A stretch of DNA of 64,000 nucleotides, taken from contig NC_061508.1 in the NCBI RefSeq assembly GCF_022539505.1, positions 61,141,754-61,205,753 of the forward strand, read 5' to 3'. The notes below the pieces were generated by a model. That model was not told where the DNA came from and did no database searches. It saw only the letters and a program-made list of their open reading frames with translations. Origin of the DNA: Lolium rigidum. Its lineage: Eukaryota; Streptophyta; Magnoliopsida; Poales; Poaceae. This document shows, in pieces, positions 58,979 to 64,000 of this stretch. Positions within the stretch are counted from its first letter, which is position 1; the number at the start of each line of letters is the position of its first letter. The translations under genes were made by a program, and so were the position numbers.

Positions 58979-59205
58979 TTTTTGTGATAGTAAATAAAGC
59001 AAACTAAATAAAGTAAATGCAAGTAACTAATTTTTTTGTGTGTTTTCGATATAGAGAACAAGACAGTAAATAAAGTAAAACTAGCAACTAATTTTTTTGT
59101 GTTTTTGATTAAGTGCAGCAAAAAAAGTAGTAAATAAAATAAAGCAAGACAAAAACAAAGTAAAGAGATTGGAAGTGGAAACTCCCCTTGCAGCGTGTCT
59201 TCATC

Positions 59206-59223
59206 TCCCCGGCAACGGCGCCA
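59206..59223 (-). promoter_or_regulatory. Primer-binding site of element F, tRNA-Asp type
   Basis: The minus strand reads TGGCGCCGTTGCCGGGGA, an exact match to the complement of the tRNA-Asp 3' end, 11 bases after the LTR end. Confidence 0.88.
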
Positions 59224-59234
59224 GAAAACAGTCT

Positions 59235-60831
59235 TGATGCGCGTAGTTGACACGTCCGTTGGGAACCCCAAGAGGAAGGTGTGATGCGCACAGCAGTAAG
59301 TTTTCCCTCAGTAAGAAACCAAGGTTTATCGAACCAGTAGGAGCCAAGAAGCACGTTGAAGGTTGATGGCGGCGGAGTGTAGTGCGGTGCAACACCAGGG
59401 ATTCCGGCGCCAACGTGGAACCTGCACAACACAATCACAGAACTTTGCCCCAACGTAACAGTGAGGTTGTCAATCTCACCGGCTTGCCGTAAACAAAGGA
59501 TTAGATGTATAGTGTGGGTGATGATGGTTTGTTTGCGAAGAACGAGTAGAGAACAATTGCGGTAGATTGTATTTCGGATGTAAAGAATAGGACCGGGGTC
59601 CACAGTTCACTAGTGGTGTCTCTCCCATAAGATAAATAGATGTTGGGTGAACAAATTACGGTTGGGCAATTGACAAATAAAGAAGGCATAACAATGCACA
59701 TACATATATCATGATGAGTACTATGAGATTTAATCAGGGCATTACGACAAAGTACATAGACCGCTATCTAGCATGCATCTATGCCTAAAGAGTCCACTTT
59801 CAGGTTATCATCCGCCCCTTCCAATATTAAGTTGTAAACAACAGACAATTGCATTAAGTATGGTGCGTAATGTAATCAACACAAATATCCTTAGACAAAG
59901 CATCGATGTTTTATCCCTAGTGGCAACAGCACATCCACAACCTTAGAACTTTCATCGTCATCGTCCCGCATTTAATGGAGGCATGAACCCACTATCGAGC
60001 ATAAATACTCCCTCTTGGAGTCACAAGTATCAACTTGGCCGAGCCTCTACTAGCAACGGAGAGCATGCAAGAACATAAATAACATATATGATAGATTGAT
60101 AATCAACTTGACATAGTATTCAATATTCATCGGATCCCAACAAACGCAACATGTAGCATTACAAATAGATGATTTTGATCATGATAGGAAGCTCACAAGA
60201 TCTAACATGATAGCACAATGAGGAGAAGACAACCATCTAGCTACTGCTATGGACCCATAGTCCAGGGGTGGACTACTCACACATCAATCCGGAGGCGATC
60301 ATGGCGATGAAGAGACCTCCGGGAGATGATTCACCTCTCCGGCAGGGTACCGGAGGCGATCTCCTGAATCCCCCGAGATGGGATTGGCGGCGGCGGCGTC
60401 TCAGTAAGGTTTTCCGTATCGTGGCTCTCGGTATTGGGGTTATTATCGACGAAGGCTTAAGTAGGCGGAAGGGCAGGTCAAGAGGTGCCACGGGGGCCCC
60501 ACACAACAGGCCGGAGCGGCCAGGGCTTGGTCGCGCCGCCCTGTTGTCTGGCCACCTCGTGGCCCCACTTCGTATCCTCTTCGGTCTTCTGGAAGCTTCG
60601 TGCAAAAATAGGACCATGGGCGTTGATTTCGTCCAATTCCGAGAATATTTCCTTACTAGGAATTCTGAAACCAAAAACAGCAGAAAACAGCAATTGGCTC
60701 TTCGGCATCTCGTCAATAGGTTAGTGCCGGAAAATGCATAATAATGACATATAATGTGTATAAAACATGTGAGTATCATCATAAAAGTAGCATGGAACAT
60801 AAGAAATTATAGATACGTTTGGGACGTATCA
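59235..60831 (-). repeat. 5' LTR of element F (type II)
   Basis: Near-identical to 54085-55682, with scattered substitutions. It is followed on the right by target duplication atcat (60832-60836). Confidence 0.93.
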
Positions 60832-60836
60832 ATCAT

Positions 60837-62618
60837 CCCTCTTCTCTTTTGTTAACACATGTATTTTAGTTTCATTATTTATGGATGACACTCCTCCCAA
60901 CCTTTTGCTTACACAAGCCATGGCCAACCGAATCCTCGGGTGCCTTCCAACATTCACATACCATGAAGGAGTGTCTATTTGCAAAATTAAGTTGCTTACT
61001 GATAGATCAGGGCAAAACACGTGAAGAGAATTATTAATGCAAGTTAATTAATTGGGGCTGGGAACCCCATTGCCGACTCTTTTTGCAAAATTATGGGATA
61101 AGCGGATGTGCCACTAGTCCATTATGAAAGTCTCGTCAGAGTAAATGACAAGATTGAAAGATAAACACCACATACTTCCTCATGAGCTATAAAACATCAA
61201 CACAAATTGAGAAGCATTTTGAAGGTTTAAAGGTAGCACATGAAGTATTTACTTGGAATGGCAGGAAATACCACATAGTAGGTAGATATGGTGGACACAA
61301 ATGGCATAGGTTTTGGCTCAAGGTTTTGGATGCACGAGAAGCATTTCCTCTCGGTACAAGGCTTTGGCTAGCAAGGTTGTTTGAAGCAAACACAAGTATG
61401 AACCGGTACAAACAAAACTTACATAAGAACATATTGCAAGCATTATAAAACTCTACACTTGTCTTCCTTGTTGCTCAAACACTTTTACCGGAAAATATCT
61501 AGACCTTAGAGAGACCAATCATGCAAACCAGTTTCAACAAGCTCTACGGTATTTCTCCACTAATAGGTTTAAACTACATGATGCAAGAGAAACATGATCT
61601 ACTTGAGAGCTCAAAATAATTGCCAAGTATCAAATTATCCAAGACAATATGAGGCATTTTCTGTTTCCAACCAAATAGAAATAAATGCAATAGCTTCCAA
61701 CTTTTGTCATTGAACATTAAAAGTAAAACGAAGAACACAAGTGTTCGTATGAAAAAGCGGAGCGTGTATCTCTCCCACACAAGGATTGCTAGGATCCGAA
61801 TTTATTCAAACATAAACAAAAATAAAAACACACAGACGCTCCAAGTAAATCACATAAGATGTGACCGAATAAAAATATAGTTTCAATAGAAGAAACTCGA
61901 TAAGTTGATGAAGAAGGGGATGCCTTGGGCATCCCCAAGCTTAGACGCTTGAGTCTTCTTGAAATATGCAGGGATGAACCACGGGGGCATCCCCAAGCTT
62001 AGGCTTTTCACTCTTCTTGATCATATATCATCCTCCTCTCTTGACCCTTGAAAAGTTCCTTCACACCAAACTTCTCATAAATTTCATTAGATGGGTTAGT
62101 ACTCAAAAAACTTTAATCCACTTTAGTTCTGTAGTGACACATTGCAAGAACTCAATAAAACATTAGCTACAGCTCTCCAAGTCAAGAAAACCTCACTTAA
62201 AGTCCACAAGAGACAATGCAAAAAACAGAGACAGAATCTGTCAAAACAGAACAGCCAGTAAACACGAATTTTTAAGATGTACTTCCGTTGCTCAAATCAG
62301 AAAACTCAAAACTAATGAAAGTTGCGTACATATCTGAGGATCACTCACGTAAATTGGCAGATTTTTCTGAGTTACCTACAGAGAATCCTACCCAAATTTG
62401 TGACAGCAAGAAATCTGTTTCTGCGCAGAAATCCAAATCTAGCATCAACCTTCTATTAGAGACTTCACTTGGCACAACATTGCAATAAAATAAAGATAAG
62501 GAGAGGTTGTTACAGTAGTAACAACTTCCAAAACACAACAAAACAGTAGCGAAATAAAGACATGGGTTATCTCCCAAGAAGTGCTTCATTTATAGCCATT
62601 AAGATGGGCTCAGCAGTT
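60837..62618 (-). other. 3' module of element E, part right of F
   Basis: Non-coding. It contains the perfect hairpin at 61916-61936, polypurine-like motifs nearby and the post-ORF block near 62560-62605. A plus-strand frame at 61182-61448 looks protein-like by length, but the same sequence is part of the shared module in other copies and it is not a gene. Confidence 0.7.
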
Positions 62619-63987
62619 TTAATGATGCACTCGCAAGAAATAAGAGTTGAAGCAAAAGAGAGCATCAAAAAGCAAATTCAAAACACATTTAAGTCTAACC
62701 CACTTCCTATGCATAGGAATCTTGTACACAAATAAATTCATGAAGAACAAAATGACAAGCATAAGAAGATAAACCAAGAGTAACTTCAAAAGTTTCAGCA
62801 TATAGAGAGGTGTTTTAGTACCATGCAAATTTCAACAATCATATTTTCCTCTCTCATAATAATTTTCAGTAGCTTCATGGATAAACTCAACAATATAACT
62901 ATCACATAAAGCATGCTTTTCATGATTCACAAACACATAATTTTTATCAAGCTCAGAAATAATAGGATCAAAACTTTCAAACTCACTTTTATCAATAATA
63001 TAACAAGATGATTGATCAATCTCAAAAGATATGGGACTCATAGATAAAGTCAAGACCTCTCCAATCCCATTTTCATTACTAGTACAATTAATATAATCAA
63101 GTAACATAGGACCATCATCTAGAGATTTATCATAAACATTTGCCAAGCAAAACTCTTTAGTACCATGCATTTCGACATCAGGCACAAACAAAGCATTATC
63201 ATAAGATTTATCAAAGTAGCATGGATTATCATAGATAACAGTAGCATAATCATTTTCACAAGTTTTACTCATAGGAAATATTTCAAGAGAATCCACAGGA
63301 ACATAACATTCATCCGCCTTTGGTAAGCATGGAGGACAATCAAATAGTGTAAGACATAAAGAGTTACTTTTATTAGAAGGTTGGCATGGGTAGCTAATCC
63401 ATTCTTCCTCCTTTTGTTCATCACTCTTCTCTTCTTTTTCATCCAATGAGCTTTCAGGTTCATCAATTTCCTCCTCTTTTTCATCCAATGAGCTTTCAGG
63501 TTCATCAATTTCTTCTTCCACTGGTTCCTACAAATTGTGAGTGCATTCTTGTGCATTAATGAGTCTCTCTTTATAATCAATGATATAAGAATTATCACTA
63601 TAGCTTTCTATGCAAAAATTAAGGATAGAAGAGACATAATCTTTAAGGTCCTTGCAAACAGCACAAGTTTCATAATTTTTAGCAATGAAGGATTCGATCT
63701 CAGAAGCTCCCATAAACAAAACAAATTGTTCTACTTCTTCGAACCCAAAATGAATATAGCTATTCCAATTATAGTTCTTAATTAAAACTTCTTCACTAAA
63801 GCCACATTGAAATTTAAGATGTTTAGTATCCTGTTTAGAGCAACAGTTTATATCATGGCCTTTAAGCAAGATTTTAGCAATTGTATTCAGTTTTTCTATC
63901 ACAAAGACTCATAACTTTACCCGTTACTGATTCTCTATAATTATTATATAATTCAATAAGCTCCAAATAGGTTGTAGGTTCTCCCAT
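62619..63987 (-). pseudogene. Long accessory ORF sharing the C-terminus of the D protein, broken (element E)
   Basis: The likely start is the ATG at 63987. Its frame ends after about 37 residues, and the rest continues in another frame, so one frameshift lies near 63865-63900. That second frame runs through 63902-62619 with only two stops, TAG at 63528-63530 and TGA at 62832-62834. At the TGA the D copy has AGA. The middle part has a tandem acidic repeat (EEEIDEPESSLDEKE) and then a C/D/P-rich part. The last about 100 residues match D and B: ALCDSYIVEF, YYERGKYDC, a hydrophobic segment, and LRVHH. I do not recognise the family. This is about twice as long as the D protein, so D may be a shortened derivative. 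Confidence 0.65.
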
Positions 63988-64000
63988 AATAGCAATTTTT

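Larger units (their letters stand above)
54085..60831 (-). mobile_element. Element F: complete minus-strand non-autonomous retrotransposon nested in E
   Basis: The LTRs are 54085-55682 and 59235-60831 (1598 and 1597 bases), flanked by atcat on both sides. It has an exact tRNA-Asp primer site, a leader, one gag-like ORF, the 3' module and a polypurine tract. It lacks protease and all polymerase functions. It is structurally complete and possibly mobile if helped in trans. Confidence 0.95.
51886..64000 (-). mobile_element. Element E: minus-strand LTR retrotransposon, split by F, incomplete at the right edge
   Basis: The 3' LTR is 51886-53413 and the polypurine tract 53415-53428. The 3' module is 53414-54084 and 60837-62618, and a long decayed accessory ORF reaches 63987. 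Its 5' LTR and leader are beyond the window. The LTR wording (minus-strand end at TTGTGGGTTATCA) is the common Triticeae type often called Sabrina-like, a name given from memory. Left of the LTR is atgca as the presumed target duplication. Confidence 0.8.

Noticed and set aside
61182..61448. A plus-strand frame of 88 residues that looks protein-like
   Set aside because: The same sequence is part of the shared 3' module and is broken differently in G, D and other copies.

Overview
The window looks like repeat-dense nuclear DNA of a grass, most likely a Pooideae cereal or forage grass (Triticeae/Aveneae type). The evidence is nested LTR retrotransposons whose LTRs start TGATACGTCTCCAACGTATC or its close variants, primer-binding sites matching plant tRNA-Asp, a tRNA-derived SINE resembling Au SINE, and plant-type gag and DLGAS protease fragments. 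Species cannot be fixed from the sequence. I see no intact host gene. The only host-like gene is a broken SINA/SIAH-type zinc-finger gene on the minus strand near 31.6-32.1 kb.

Layout. 1-3138: the end of an unrelated element, then a minus-strand Gypsy-like copy (G) with a decayed gag-protease. 3139-15389: a plus-strand element (A) whose 3' LTR is split by a complete plus-strand element (B, 8585-15183, target duplication accac). 15390-15489: a 100-base assembly gap. 15490-22275: an LTR fragment, then a minus-strand element (D) carrying the best copy of an unrecognised 214-residue ORF. 22276-26145: a plus-strand gag-protease copy (K) fused head-to-head to D at its primer-binding site. 26146-33676: non-LTR DNA with a strand-biased AAGTTC repeat field, tandem repeats, palindromes, a (TA)n/(TG)n microsatellite, a SINE and the SINA-like pseudogene. 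About 33677-51885: a satellite array of roughly 330-bp monomers (about 29 copies), interrupted by element H (35634-43346, target duplication gaaac) and by two related non-satellite cassettes. 51886-64000: a minus-strand element (E), split by a complete minus-strand element (F, 54085-60831, target duplication atcat) and running off the right edge.

How the parts relate. A, B, D, E, F, G, H and K belong to one superfamily of non-autonomous LTR elements. They share a 2-3 kb non-coding 3' module: a conserved block just after the ORF, internal polypurine-like motifs with a hairpin, and a polypurine tract at the LTR. The leader also recurs where it is present in the window. The coding cassette upstream changes: gag plus DLGAS protease (G, H, K), a gag-like variant without protease (F), an acidic ORF with a hydrophobic C-terminal segment (A, B, D), or a longer ORF sharing that C-terminus (E). 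No reverse transcriptase, RNase H or integrase is visible, so these copies would depend on enzymes from elsewhere.

The observations I rate highest are this exchangeable-cassette architecture with its unrecognised acidic/membrane-like ORF family, the satellite with a conserved dyad and telomere-like motif in most monomers, and the reuse of DNA from upstream of the SINA-like gene inside the satellite array.
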